From positions 1-59,022 of the forward strand of contig JANRJG010000008.1 of NCBI GenBank assembly GCA_033875315.1: a stretch of 59,022 bases of DNA, written 5' to 3'. Source of the stretch: Candidatus Methylacidiphilales bacterium (GTDB taxonomy: Bacteria > Verrucomicrobiota > Verrucomicrobiia > Methylacidiphilales > CAZTYG01). The notes beneath the pieces are model-generated. The model worked only from the letters and a program-made list of their open reading frames with translations. It was not told the DNA's origin and made no database searches. Positions 35,316-43,876 of this stretch are shown here, piece by piece. Within the stretch, counting starts at the first letter, position 1; each line of letters opens with the position of its first letter. The position numbers and the translations under genes were made by a program.

Positions 35316-36451
35316 GCCGGGAGGGAAGGACTACGATTTCCCAGAACCGTTATTTCCCGGAGACCTGCCCTGAATTGTCGGACAGGTTGGACGGTTATCT
35401 TGAGGCTCTGGGAAACCGTCTACGCGCCCAGGAATGGGCGGGAGCGGATCACCTTCTCCTGCTCGGCGGAGGGTATGGTCGCGGGGAAGGCGGGATTCAT
35501 CGGGTTGAGGGGTCGCCTCCCTCCCTTTACAACGACCTGGAGTTTTACCTTGTGGTGCCTGCGCCGGCCGTGAACCGGGCGCGGGCCTGGTGTGCGCAGG
35601 AAAGCCACCTTGGGGAGGAGGCGACCGGCATTGAAGTGGAATTCAAGGTGATGCCGCGGTCCGCATGGCGGAAGTCCACTCCGGGCATGTTCACGTATGA
35701 TTTGGCGGTGGGCCATGTGCTGGTTTCGGGCGATGAAGCCATTCTGGCCGAGCTGGCGCCGGAAATCCTTGATCCCGGCCGCATCCCGCTGCTGGAGGCC
35801 ACGCGTCTGTTGTTCAACCGTGGCAGCAGCTTGTACTTCGCCGGCCACGCGCTTCGTTTTCAAACCGAGCGGTCGCAGGGGCCCTACGTGGAGCGGGTAC
35901 AATCCAAGCTGAAGCTGGCCCTGGCCGATGCCGTCCTGGCGGCACGGGGGGGCTATGATCGTTCATGTCTGGTCCGCCGTGAACGTGCGGCCGAGCTGAC
36001 AGGTGATCTGCCACCCGATTGGCCGCAGATGCTGGCGTGGCATGCGGAGGGGGTGGAATTCAAGTTGCATCCGGTGCACCGAGCCGCTGGAAGGCAAGCG
36101 TTGGAACAAAGCCAAGCGGATTTGCAGCGGGTGTGGGCTTCCACTTGGCTGTGGTTGGAAAGTGTCCGCCTGGGGCACGGTTGGGATGACCTCGCCGCAT
36201 ACGCACAATGGAAGGGCGATCTCGTGCCGGGCGGGAGCGGCTTGCGTTCATTCCTGCTCCGGGTGCGGGACGGCCTGCGTTATCGGGAAGTGTTGCCGAA
36301 CTGGTCCCGGGCGCCCCGGGCCAGCCTGATGCGGGCCTTGGCCGCAGTGCATGGGGGAAGGGAAGATCTGGCCGCGGCCGCACTGGGTGTTTCCGTGGAT
36401 TCCCGTTTGATCCACGACAGCTTCCGGCGTTGGTGGCTGCGTTACAATTGA
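35312..36451 (+). CDS. Nucleotidyltransferase-like protein coupled to STAS gene
   Basis: 379 residues from a GTG start overlapping the STAS stop (GTGA). An N-terminal motif LLLGGGYGRGEGG, followed about 25 residues later by YNDLEFYLV, resembles the GG(S/G)xxxG...DxE/D metal site of pol-beta-type nucleotidyltransferases. The Asp and Glu are present, so it could be catalytic. The rest is helical with several Trp and matches nothing I recognise. There is no signal peptide or membrane segment. Tight coupling to a STAS gene suggests its activity or localisation is regulated by partner switching. The function is unassigned. Confidence 0.65.
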   Translation: MSREGRTTISQNRYFPETCPELSDRLDGYLEALGNRLRAQEWAGADHLLLLGGGYGRGEGGIHRVEGSPPSLYNDLEFYLVVPAPAVNRARAWCAQESHLGEEATGIEVEFKVMPRSAWRKSTPGMFTYDLAVGHVLVSGDEAILAELAPEILDPGRIPLLEATRLLFNRGSSLYFAGHALRFQTERSQGPYVERVQSKLKLALADAVLAARGGYDRSCLVRRERAAELTGDLPPDWPQMLAWHAEGVEFKLHPVHRAAGRQALEQSQADLQRVWASTWLWLESVRLGHGWDDLAAYAQWKGDLVPGGSGLRSFLLRVRDGLRYREVLPNWSRAPRASLMRALAAVHGGREDLAAAALGVSVDSRLIHDSFRRWWLRYN

Positions 36452-37297
36452 TCAGACCGGCAGGACAGAAGCGGGGATTCCGCGGATTTCCACCGGGCCG
36501 CCACCCTCGGCCAGTTCCCGTTTCACCAGGCCGAGGCCGATCCAGCCGGCAACCTGAGGGTGGGCGCAGGCACTGGTGAGGGTACCCGCCTCTTTCCCGT
36601 CGGCGATCAATGGAAGGGGCAGGGAATCCGGGGTGTTTCCTGTTCCTGTGAGCCGGGCCAGTTTTTTGTTCACGTGTCCTTTGCTTTTGATCCGGGCGAT
36701 GACTTCCTGGCCGATGTAGCAGCCTTTGCTGTAACTGATCGCATCACGATCCAAGGCCGCTTCGGGAGGCAGCGTATGGGGGGTCATTTCCCGGCCCCAA
36801 GCGGGGATCCCCTGGTGGATGCGGCAGGCTTCGACCCAACGGTCCGGTGCCAATGGCCAGGGTGCGGTCCCAGGTTCCGTGTTCCAAACATCCTTCCCGG
36901 CAAAGCCGAACCTTGAGGAGGCGATTGCTGGAGAAGTCGAGCCCTCCGGTGTTCTGAGAAAATGGAAACCGGTCATGGTATCAGAGACATCCTCCATGGT
37001 GACGTCGTCGGCGATGATGTAGCGTTCCAAACGGGCGCCGAGGGACTCCCGCAGTTCCATCGGGGCGTCGACCCAAAGACAATCCTCGCCGGGGGTGATC
37101 CAGACTTCCCCCTCCATTTTCCCTTTGGCATTGCATACGGCGGCATGGAGGGCGCGGCCCGGGACGAGCTTGGCCACGTCGTTGGTCACCTGGCCGTTGA
37201 GGTAGCGGACGCGGTCGCGGCCGGTGAATTTCCACACCGCTCGGGGTGAAAGGGGAATGGCCAAGCGGCCTTCGAGGAGATCGTTCCAGGGATTCAT
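36452..37297 (-). CDS. ygfZ: YgfZ/GcvT-like folate-binding protein
   Basis: 281 residues. The signature KGCYIGQEVIAR near residue 195 (KGCxxGQE) is diagnostic of the YgfZ family. These tetrahydrofolate-binding proteins support repair or maturation of certain [4Fe-4S] enzymes. The N-terminus has FTGRDRVRYLNGQVTND, shared with the GcvT fold. It is divergent from ubiD with 61 bases between starts. Nearby Fe-S enzymes (MqnE-like, ThiC) are plausible clients, but that is only suggested by proximity. Confidence 0.88.
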   Translation of the reverse strand: MNPWNDLLEGRLAIPLSPRAVWKFTGRDRVRYLNGQVTNDVAKLVPGRALHAAVCNAKGKMEGEVWITPGEDCLWVDAPMELRESLGARLERYIIADDVTMEDVSDTMTGFHFLRTPEGSTSPAIASSRFGFAGKDVWNTEPGTAPWPLAPDRWVEACRIHQGIPAWGREMTPHTLPPEAALDRDAISYSKGCYIGQEVIARIKSKGHVNKKLARLTGTGNTPDSLPLPLIADGKEAGTLTSACAHPQVAGWIGLGLVKRELAEGGGPVEIRGIPASVLPV

Positions 37298-37358
37298 CGG
37301 CTTGGTGCAGTGGTGATTGTCTTCTGGCGAAGCCGGAAAAGTCCACTATTTTCAGGAC

Positions 37359-38813
37359 ATGGCCTACGACTCGATGCAGGAATTTGCCGCTGTGCTGGAA
37401 GCGGCGGGGGAATTGGTGCGGGTGCGGGAACCCCTTTCGGTGGATTTGGAGATTGCCGCCCTGGCCGACCGGGAGATGAAAAAACCCGGCGGGGGAAAGG
37501 CCCTGCTGGTGGAAAAGCCGCTGTTGTCCGACGGCTCTCTTTCCCGCTTTCCCCTCCTGGTCAACAGCATGGGCAGCCATCGCCGCATGGCCATGGCCCT
37601 GAATGTGGGCGATGTGGACGAGGTCGCCGCCCAACTTGGATTCCTCATGAAGGCCAAGCCGCCCAAGTCGTTGGGCGATGCCTTTGAGTTGGTGCGCAAC
37701 GGCATCGATGTCGTCCACGCCAAGCCCTGGACCGTCCGCACCGGCCCCTGCAAGGATGTCATCCTCCGCGATGGCCCGGGCCTGGCCGCCCTGCCCGTGT
37801 TGAAATGCTGGCCGGAGGACGGGGGGCCGTTCGTCACCCTGCCCAATGTCCACACCCAGGATCCCGACACCGGCGAGCGGAATGTGGGCATGTACCGCAT
37901 GCAGGTGTTTGATGGGTGGACCACCGGGATGCACTGGCAGGTGCACAAGGTGGCCGCGCGTCATGGTCGCCGTTATGTCGAAACCGGCCGACGCATGCCC
38001 GTGGCCGTCTGTCTGGGCGGCGATCCAGTGTACACCTTTTCCGCCACCGCCCCCCTGCCGGACGGGCTGGATGAACTCCTGTTGGCGGGTTTTCTGCGCA
38101 AGAAGGCGGTACCGTTGGTCAAATGCGAGACCTCGGATCTGATGGTTCCCGCGAACAGTGATTTTGTCATCGAGGGATATGTCGATCCGACCGAGCCGCT
38201 GCGCGATGAGGGTCCCTTCGGCGACCACACCGGTTTCTACACCCCGGTGGACAAGTATCCCGCATTCCACGTCACCTGCATCACCCACCGCAGCGATGCC
38301 ATCTATCCGGCCACCGTCGTGGGAAAACCCCCGATGGAGGATTTCTACATCGGCGGCGCAAGCGTGCGCATCTTCCTCCCGGTGTTCAAAATGAATTTTC
38401 CCGAGATCGTGGACATCGCCCTTCCGGCCGAGGGGGTCTTCCACAACCTGGTCTTTGTCAGCATCAAGAAGCAATACCCCTATCAAGCTTTCAAGATCAT
38501 CAACGGGCTGTGGGGCATGGGGCAGATGATGTTTTCCAAGATCATTGTCTGCGTCGACGCCGATGTCGATGTGCACAACACCAGCGACGTGCTCTTCCAT
38601 CTTTGCTCCAACATCGATCCCGAGCGGGACACGATCTTCACCAAGGGGGTTTGTGACAGCCTCGACCATGCGCCGACGGTGCCGAACATCGGCACCCACA
38701 TGGGTATCGATGCCACGACCAAGCTGCCGGGCGAAGGATACACCCGGGGTTGGCCCAAGCGTTGCACCCACCCGGGAGAATTGTTGGATAAAATCGCCCG
38801 ATTGCCCCTCTAA
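37359..38813 (+). CDS. ubiD: UbiD-family decarboxylase
   Basis: 484 residues. The start MAYDSMQEFAAVLEAAGELV is typical of UbiD proteins, so ATG 37359 is chosen over an upstream TTG. The prenylated-FMN site is represented by the E-D-E type region around ERNVGMYRMQ, EGYVDPTEPLRDEGPFGDH and the C-terminal PGEGYTRG. UbiD enzymes decarboxylate aromatic acids using prenylated FMN made by UbiX. With ubiX, ubiA and mqnE downstream, the likely substrate is a prenylated dihydroxynaphthoate of the futalosine menaquinone pathway. It is the first gene of that operon. Confidence 0.92.
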   Translation: MAYDSMQEFAAVLEAAGELVRVREPLSVDLEIAALADREMKKPGGGKALLVEKPLLSDGSLSRFPLLVNSMGSHRRMAMALNVGDVDEVAAQLGFLMKAKPPKSLGDAFELVRNGIDVVHAKPWTVRTGPCKDVILRDGPGLAALPVLKCWPEDGGPFVTLPNVHTQDPDTGERNVGMYRMQVFDGWTTGMHWQVHKVAARHGRRYVETGRRMPVAVCLGGDPVYTFSATAPLPDGLDELLLAGFLRKKAVPLVKCETSDLMVPANSDFVIEGYVDPTEPLRDEGPFGDHTGFYTPVDKYPAFHVTCITHRSDAIYPATVVGKPPMEDFYIGGASVRIFLPVFKMNFPEIVDIALPAEGVFHNLVFVSIKKQYPYQAFKIINGLWGMGQMMFSKIIVCVDADVDVHNTSDVLFHLCSNIDPERDTIFTKGVCDSLDHAPTVPNIGTHMGIDATTKLPGEGYTRGWPKRCTHPGELLDKIARLPL

Positions 38814-38872
38814 ATGCGTGGGCGGCACCGATCGTGCTTTCCATGGCACGCCGGACCGGCTATGAAATGGGG

Positions 38873-40075
38873 ATGAACAGCCATGTACGGCTGCTGGGCT
38901 TGTGGTTCATGGCGGTCGCCCCGCTCCGGGCCGCCGGAGAGCTCAACTATTCCAACGACATCATCCGCCAGAGGGTCAACGATGTTCCCGCTGTCCAGGC
39001 CCGCAGTCTGCTCAATGCGGATGTGGTCGACCTTGAGTTCAAGGTGGATGATTTCTCCTCCCGCGAGTCGTCTTTTTCCGGCAAGAACTTCAAGCGCCCC
39101 TCCGTCAATCAGAAGTACCGCACCCTGCTCCGTAGCAGGTTCGGGGACGGGTTGGTCTGGGAGAGCGGTCTGGATCTGGCTGTCTCCCGGACCAGTCTCT
39201 GGGACAACACGGGACGCGAGAATGTCAACGCGTTTTGGAAGCCGGAATACCTCAACCGCTTCATCATCCGTCCGAATGAAAAGTCGGAATGGGTGGTGAG
39301 CCAAAGCACCTCGCTGGAACAACGCTCCGACACCCAGGGGACGACCGAGTTCTGGCGGGCCCATATGGCTTTCCGCCAGCAGATCACCCGCATGACCGAG
39401 ATGCGCCTGGAGGCCTGGCACGACAACACGGAGCCTGCGGGTCCCCGGCGGGCCATCAGCACCGATGCCGCTTCCTTTTCGGTTTCGCAGCAGTTGGGGA
39501 CCCCGAATCTCAAACTGCGGCTCGGAGGGAAGATCCTCCAACAGGATCACCAGGAGCGATCATGGGACGACCGTGAGATCCTCCGGCGGGAGGCGGGGCT
39601 GGACTGGCGGTTGACGCCGCTCTTCAGCCTCTACGGGGGAACGGCATGGGAGGAGGAAGATCGCCCGCAATGGATACGGCAGGAGGAGCGGTTGCTCTAC
39701 GAATTACGGGGCAAGTGGACCCCGGACCCCATCTTCCAGCTCACCGGGGGTCTATCGCTTGACAGCCAACAACAGGCCGGAGGGGACAGCGGGCACAGCC
39801 GCGTTTTCTTGCGGGGCGATCTCAAGCACGATGCCGATCTCTCCACCTTCCTTCACGCGCGCTGGGAGCAGTGGGAGCGCACGGATCCCGATGGAACCGA
39901 GGTTTCCGGCCAGGAGAAGGTTTTCGTTGGCGCGGGACAGGATGTGCAGATCGATCCTTCCACCCGTTTCACGGCGGAATACGCCATGGCGGACGAGAGC
40001 CAATATGGCAGAAGCGGCCGGGATGAGTCCCTCGTGGAACACATGATTTCTTTCCTGGTCACGACGCAGTTCTGA
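38873..40075 (+). CDS. Predicted secreted beta-barrel-like protein in menaquinone operon
   Basis: 400 residues from the ATG at 38873. That start is chosen because it gives a signal peptide (MNSHVRLLGLWFMAVAPLRA) ending near AAG. The mature part has alternating strands rich in Trp, Arg, Asp and Glu (WRAHMAFRQQITRMTEMRLEAWHD, shown in part) and ends in Phe (TTQF). Strand alternation and a terminal aromatic residue suggest an outer-membrane beta-barrel. I recognise no specific family. It lies between ubiD and ubiX on the same strand with 50-60 base gaps, although nothing in menaquinone synthesis calls for an outer-membrane protein. Confidence 0.65.
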   Translation: MNSHVRLLGLWFMAVAPLRAAGELNYSNDIIRQRVNDVPAVQARSLLNADVVDLEFKVDDFSSRESSFSGKNFKRPSVNQKYRTLLRSRFGDGLVWESGLDLAVSRTSLWDNTGRENVNAFWKPEYLNRFIIRPNEKSEWVVSQSTSLEQRSDTQGTTEFWRAHMAFRQQITRMTEMRLEAWHDNTEPAGPRRAISTDAASFSVSQQLGTPNLKLRLGGKILQQDHQERSWDDREILRREAGLDWRLTPLFSLYGGTAWEEEDRPQWIRQEERLLYELRGKWTPDPIFQLTGGLSLDSQQQAGGDSGHSRVFLRGDLKHDADLSTFLHARWEQWERTDPDGTEVSGQEKVFVGAGQDVQIDPSTRFTAEYAMADESQYGRSGRDESLVEHMISFLVTTQF

Positions 40076-40126
40076 TCATTTGGAAAGCCGGTTGGCCAAG
40101 CAGCGGATTGCCCTTATTCTGGCTTT

Positions 40127-40687
40127 GTGAAAATTGTCGTCGCCATCACCGGGGCCAGCGGCTCGCTCTACGCCCAGCGCCTTCTGGCGTTGTTGGACGG
40201 GGCCGGCCATGAAATCCATGTTTGTTTGAGCAGCCATGCCCGCGAGGTGGCCGAGGCGGAAACCGGCGGGCTGGCCATTCCGGAAGGATTCACGGTCCAC
40301 TCCGACCGGACGATGCAGGTGCCCTTCGTCAGCGGCTCGGCCCGATTCGATGCCATGGTGGTGGTTCCCTGTTCGATGGGCACGGTTGGACGGATCGCCC
40401 ATGGCTATTCCGACAGCACGATCACCCGTGCGGCCGATGTGTTTCTCAAGGAAAAGCGCAAACTCATCCTCGTTCCGCGCGAGACGCCGTGGAACCTCAT
40501 CCAGGCGCGCAACATTGTCACGGTGCTCGAGGCCGGAGCGCTGGTTCTGCCCGCCATCCCTTCCTTCTACGGCCGGCCCTCCAGCGTGGAGGAAGTGGTG
40601 GACACCGTGGTGGCACGCATCCTTGACCATTTGGGGATAACACATGACTTGGTGGCCCGCTGGAAAGAACCCCGGGTGGAGGACTGA
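40127..40687 (+). CDS. ubiX: UbiX flavin prenyltransferase
   Basis: 186 residues from GTG 40127. The N-terminal FMN site is VVAITGASGSLYAQRLL; VVVPCSMGTVGRIAHGYSD and LVPRETPWN are family motifs. UbiX joins a dimethylallyl group to FMN and produces the prenylated FMN cofactor for UbiD. That fits the ubiD gene upstream in the same operon. Length and motif order are normal for the family. Confidence 0.93.
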   Translation: MKIVVAITGASGSLYAQRLLALLDGAGHEIHVCLSSHAREVAEAETGGLAIPEGFTVHSDRTMQVPFVSGSARFDAMVVVPCSMGTVGRIAHGYSDSTITRAADVFLKEKRKLILVPRETPWNLIQARNIVTVLEAGALVLPAIPSFYGRPSSVEEVVDTVVARILDHLGITHDLVARWKEPRVED

Positions 40688-40735
40688 CGACAATCCGCTT
40701 TGCTCGATGCGATTCCCGCGTATGTTGGTTGGCCC

Positions 40736-41626
40736 ATGCATGCGTCAAACCAGGCCCAAGCGGAGGCCGAAGCGGCCCCATCCGAGCCTGTTTGGCTGCG
40801 CTTCGGACGTTTCATCCGCCTTTCCCACACGGTGTTTGCCCTTCCGTTTGCGCTCGTCTCGATGCTGGTGGCCGCCCGCGGACTTCCCCCATGGCCCGTG
40901 GTGGGTTGGATTCTGCTCTGCATGGTATCCGCCCGCACCGCGGCCATGTTGTTCAATCGCCTGGCCGATTGGGACATCGACCAGTTGAACCCGCGAACCC
41001 AGGACCGTCACCGCCTCGTGCCCAAACCCCTGGCCCGTGCGGCCTGGGTGGTTTCGGTGGCTGTATTTGTTCTCGGCGCCTGGCAACTCAACCTCCTTTG
41101 CCTGGTGCTGGCACCGGTCGCGATTGGCATCATTTCTTTTTATTCCCTCTGCAAACGATTCACTGCCTACGCTCATCTGTTCCTGGGCCTGGCCCTGGCG
41201 GTCGCCCCCATGGGGGCCTGGGCGGCGGTGAGCGGTGAGTTATGGTCCCCGGCGCCCTATCTTCTGGCGATGGGGGTGCTCTGCTGGGTCTTCGGCTTCG
41301 ATCTCATCTATGCCACCCTCGACATGGAGTTCGACCGCAAGGCGGGCCTGCACAGCTTCCCGGCGCGCTACGGCTTGACCGCTGCCCTCCGGCTGGCGGT
41401 CGGGTTGCACGGGATGGCGGCAGTCCTCTTTTTGGTCTTCGGCTGGTGGGCGGGTTTCGGTTGGATCTACCTTGTTGCCTGGCTGGCCTGCGTGGTTGCC
41501 TTGGTTTACGAACACCGGCTGAGCCGCCAAGGCGACCCCACTTCGATCAACCGTGCCTTTTTCGCCGTCAATGCCGTGGTGGGCCTTTTGCTTTTGTCCG
41601 GCACGGCCTTAGATGTATTCTTCTGA
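40736..41626 (+). CDS. ubiA: UbiA-family polyprenyltransferase (menaquinone pathway)
   Basis: 296 residues from ATG 40736, with eight or so membrane helices. The two prenyl-diphosphate/Mg sites are present: NRLADWDIDQLNPRT after helix 2 and DLIYATLDMEFDRKAG after helix 6. Family members prenylate 4-hydroxybenzoate or, in futalosine organisms, a 1,4-dihydroxy-6-naphthoate. Together with mqnE downstream the second is more likely here (MqnP role). An alternative start at 40700 exists. The stop lies 23 bases before the preferred mqnE start. Confidence 0.92.
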   Translation: MHASNQAQAEAEAAPSEPVWLRFGRFIRLSHTVFALPFALVSMLVAARGLPPWPVVGWILLCMVSARTAAMLFNRLADWDIDQLNPRTQDRHRLVPKPLARAAWVVSVAVFVLGAWQLNLLCLVLAPVAIGIISFYSLCKRFTAYAHLFLGLALAVAPMGAWAAVSGELWSPAPYLLAMGVLCWVFGFDLIYATLDMEFDRKAGLHSFPARYGLTAALRLAVGLHGMAAVLFLVFGWWAGFGWIYLVAWLACVVALVYEHRLSRQGDPTSINRAFFAVNAVVGLLLLSGTALDVFF

Positions 41627-41648
41627 CCCTCGCGACACCCCACAGACC

Positions 41649-42716
41649 ATGGAACTGAACGACATCATCCGGAAATCAGAATCGGGGGAACGTCTGTCCG
41701 TTGCCGAGGCCGTGCATCTTTACCAGTCCGCCCCGCTCGAGGAACTGGGACGTCTGGCCAGCCGGGTGCGCCAACAGAAGAACGGCAACCGGGCCAGCTA
41801 CGTGCTCAACCGTTACCTCAATTATTCCAATGTCTGCATCCTCAGTTGCCAATTCTGTTCCTTTTACCGCCGCAAGCGCGACCCGGATGCCTTCGAATTC
41901 GCCATCCCGGAAATGGTGGAAAAAGCCCGGGAGTCGCTGGCTGACTGCATCACAGAGATCCACATCGTGGGTGGCCTCCATCCCAGCCTCCCGTTCAGTT
42001 ACTACACCGGCATGCTGCATGCCCTCAAGGCCCTCGACCCGGCCCTCAGTCTCAAGGCCTTCACCGCCATTGAAATCCGCCACCTGGCCGAACGGGTGTA
42101 CAAAAAATCCATCCGTGAAACCCTGGAAGCTCTGCGCGAGGCCGGTTTGGATGCCCTGACCGGTGGAGGGGCGGAGATCTTCGATGCCGGTGTGCGCGAC
42201 CGGATCTGCCGCGGCAAGGAGTCGGCGGAGGAATGGCTCGAAGTCCACCGCACCTGGCACCAACTCGGACAGCGCAGCACCTGCACCATGCTCTATGGCC
42301 ATGTGGAAACCGTCGAGCAACGCTTCCAGCATTTGGCACTGTTGCGCGATTTGCAGGACGAAACCGGTGGCTTCACCGCCCTGGTGCCCTACGCATTCGA
42401 ACCGGAGAACAATGAGCTTGCCCACCTTCGCCGTATCTCGGGTTTGGAGGAATTGCGCATGCTCGCCATGTGCCGCCTCTTCTTGGACAACTTCGACCAT
42501 CTCACCGCTTACTGGATCAGCACCGGGTTGGGACTGGCCCAGGTGGCGTTGAGCTACGGGGTGGACGACCTGCACGGAACCATCGCGGAGGAAAAGATCT
42601 TCCACATGGCCGGGGCCAAGACTCCCGCCGCCCAGACCCGTCACAGTCTGGAGCAGGCCATCCGCGAGGCCGGTTTTGTCCCGGTGCAGCGCGACACGGT
42701 TTATCAGCCGGTTTGA
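41649..42716 (+). CDS. mqnE: Aminofutalosine synthase (radical SAM)
   Basis: 355 residues. The radical SAM cluster motif is NVCILSCQFCSFYR (CxxxCxxC), followed by EIHIVGGLHPSLPFSYY, which is characteristic of MqnE rather than the paralogue MqnC. MqnE joins 3-(1-carboxyvinyloxy)benzoate to SAM to give aminofutalosine, the early step of the futalosine route to menaquinone. An upstream ATG at 41613 overlaps ubiA and is possible; ATG 41649 lies closer to the usual family start. MqnA, MqnB, MqnC and MqnD are not in this window. Confidence 0.85.
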   Translation: MELNDIIRKSESGERLSVAEAVHLYQSAPLEELGRLASRVRQQKNGNRASYVLNRYLNYSNVCILSCQFCSFYRRKRDPDAFEFAIPEMVEKARESLADCITEIHIVGGLHPSLPFSYYTGMLHALKALDPALSLKAFTAIEIRHLAERVYKKSIRETLEALREAGLDALTGGGAEIFDAGVRDRICRGKESAEEWLEVHRTWHQLGQRSTCTMLYGHVETVEQRFQHLALLRDLQDETGGFTALVPYAFEPENNELAHLRRISGLEELRMLAMCRLFLDNFDHLTAYWISTGLGLAQVALSYGVDDLHGTIAEEKIFHMAGAKTPAAQTRHSLEQAIREAGFVPVQRDTVYQPV

Positions 42717-42749
42717 CCTTGTTCCGCGGGAAGCGGCGGCTAGATTTGG

Positions 42750-42850
42750 GGCAACCAGATGTGGCGGCGCGGAGGCGGACGAACCCCGCCAGGGCCGAAA
42801 GGCAGCAACGGTACCCTGACCTGCGCGGCCGCTGCATTTGGCCTGGGCCG
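42750..42850 (+). ncRNA. ffs: Signal recognition particle RNA (bacterial small type, 4.5S-like)
   Basis: The conserved Ffh-binding tip is present: CAGG, then GCCGAAAGGCAGCAACGG (about 42790-42811) with a GAAA-like tetraloop closed by GCC/GGC and the asymmetric AGCAAC internal loop. The flanks pair to form the long hairpin arm: GGCGGCGCGG on the 5' side against GCGCGGCCGC on the 3' side. The ends are estimated to within about 10 bases. It is transcribed toward folD, and its 3' end lies close to the folD stop. A G-rich stretch follows, with no clear terminator. Confidence 0.9.
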
Positions 42851-42867
42851 TAGGGGGCTGGGGAGAC

Positions 42868-43749
42868 TCAGCGCGTGGCGCGCTCGGCCGCCGTTACTGT
42901 GTTGGCCATCAGGAGCGCAATGGTCATCGGACCGACGCCGCCCGGATTCGGGGTGACATGGCCGGCCACTTCGCACACTCCGGCGAAATCGATGTCGCCG
43001 ACCAGTTTGTATCCCTTGGCCGATGATGGGTCCTCGACCCGGTTGACCCCCACGTCCATGACGACGGCACCGGGCTTGACCATCGAGGCCTTGACGAATT
43101 CCGCCTGACCCATGGCGGCGACGATGATATCGGCCTGTCTGACCAGGCTGGCGATGTCGCGGGTGCGCGAATGGGCCAGGGTCACGGTGGCGTCGGCGTG
43201 TTTGTCCTTTTGGCAAAGGATGGCGGCCATGGGTTTGCCGACGATGTTGCCCCGTCCGAGCACGACGACATGGGCGCCGGCGGTCTTAATGCCGCTGCGG
43301 ATGAGCAATTCCTGTACCCCCGCTGGCGTGCAGGGGCGGAAGCCGTCCGGATCACCCAGGAGCAACTTGCCAAAATTCACCGGATGGAAGCCGTCGACGT
43401 CCTTGTCCGGGGAAAGGGTGGAAAAGACGACCGTTTGTGAAATCCCCGGAATGGGAGCCTGGACCAGAATGCCGTGAATGGCCGGGTTGGCGTTGGCTTC
43501 GCGGATGGCGGCCAGTAATTCGTCCTCGCCCGTGCCCTCGGGGAAAAGCCGGGTCGAGGCCCTGATGCCCAACTCGGCCGCTTTCTTGTCCTTCATGCCC
43601 ACATAGGCCTTGGAGGCGGGATCATCGCCCACGCGCATGAATTGGATGTGCGGCTGGATGCCCCGTTCCTTCAAACGCGCCACGCGCCCGGCGGTTTCAG
43701 CATGGATCTCGGCGGCTATTTTTTTTCCGTCAATCAATTGGGCGCTCAT
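42868..43749 (-). CDS. folD: Methylenetetrahydrofolate dehydrogenase/cyclohydrolase
   Basis: 293 residues. FolD hallmarks are present: YVGMKDKKAAELGI with the catalytic Lys in the YxxxK motif, HGILVQAPIPG, PDKDVDGFHPVNFGKL and VVVLGRGNIVGKPMA for NADP binding, and a GGVGPMTIALLMANT C-terminus. It interconverts methylene- and formyl-tetrahydrofolate for purine and formyl-Met synthesis. It is convergent with the SRP RNA gene and divergent from the M24 peptidase gene (127-base spacer). Confidence 0.95.
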   Translation of the reverse strand: MSAQLIDGKKIAAEIHAETAGRVARLKERGIQPHIQFMRVGDDPASKAYVGMKDKKAAELGIRASTRLFPEGTGEDELLAAIREANANPAIHGILVQAPIPGISQTVVFSTLSPDKDVDGFHPVNFGKLLLGDPDGFRPCTPAGVQELLIRSGIKTAGAHVVVLGRGNIVGKPMAAILCQKDKHADATVTLAHSRTRDIASLVRQADIIVAAMGQAEFVKASMVKPGAVVMDVGVNRVEDPSSAKGYKLVGDIDFAGVCEVAGHVTPNPGGVGPMTIALLMANTVTAAERATR

Positions 43750-43876
43750 GGGCCATCATTGAACCGGAGCCGGACGGCCAGTCCAAGACCTTTCTCAGCG
43801 CAGCCACGAACCCCAACAGGAAGCCGAAGCACTGAGAAGTCGTTGCCAAGCAGGAGGGCGAGTCTATTTTTGTGGA

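Noticed and set aside
36981-38849. Minus-strand open frame (622 codons) across ubiD
   Set aside because: It is antisense to ubiD and runs into ygfZ without matching either; composition only.
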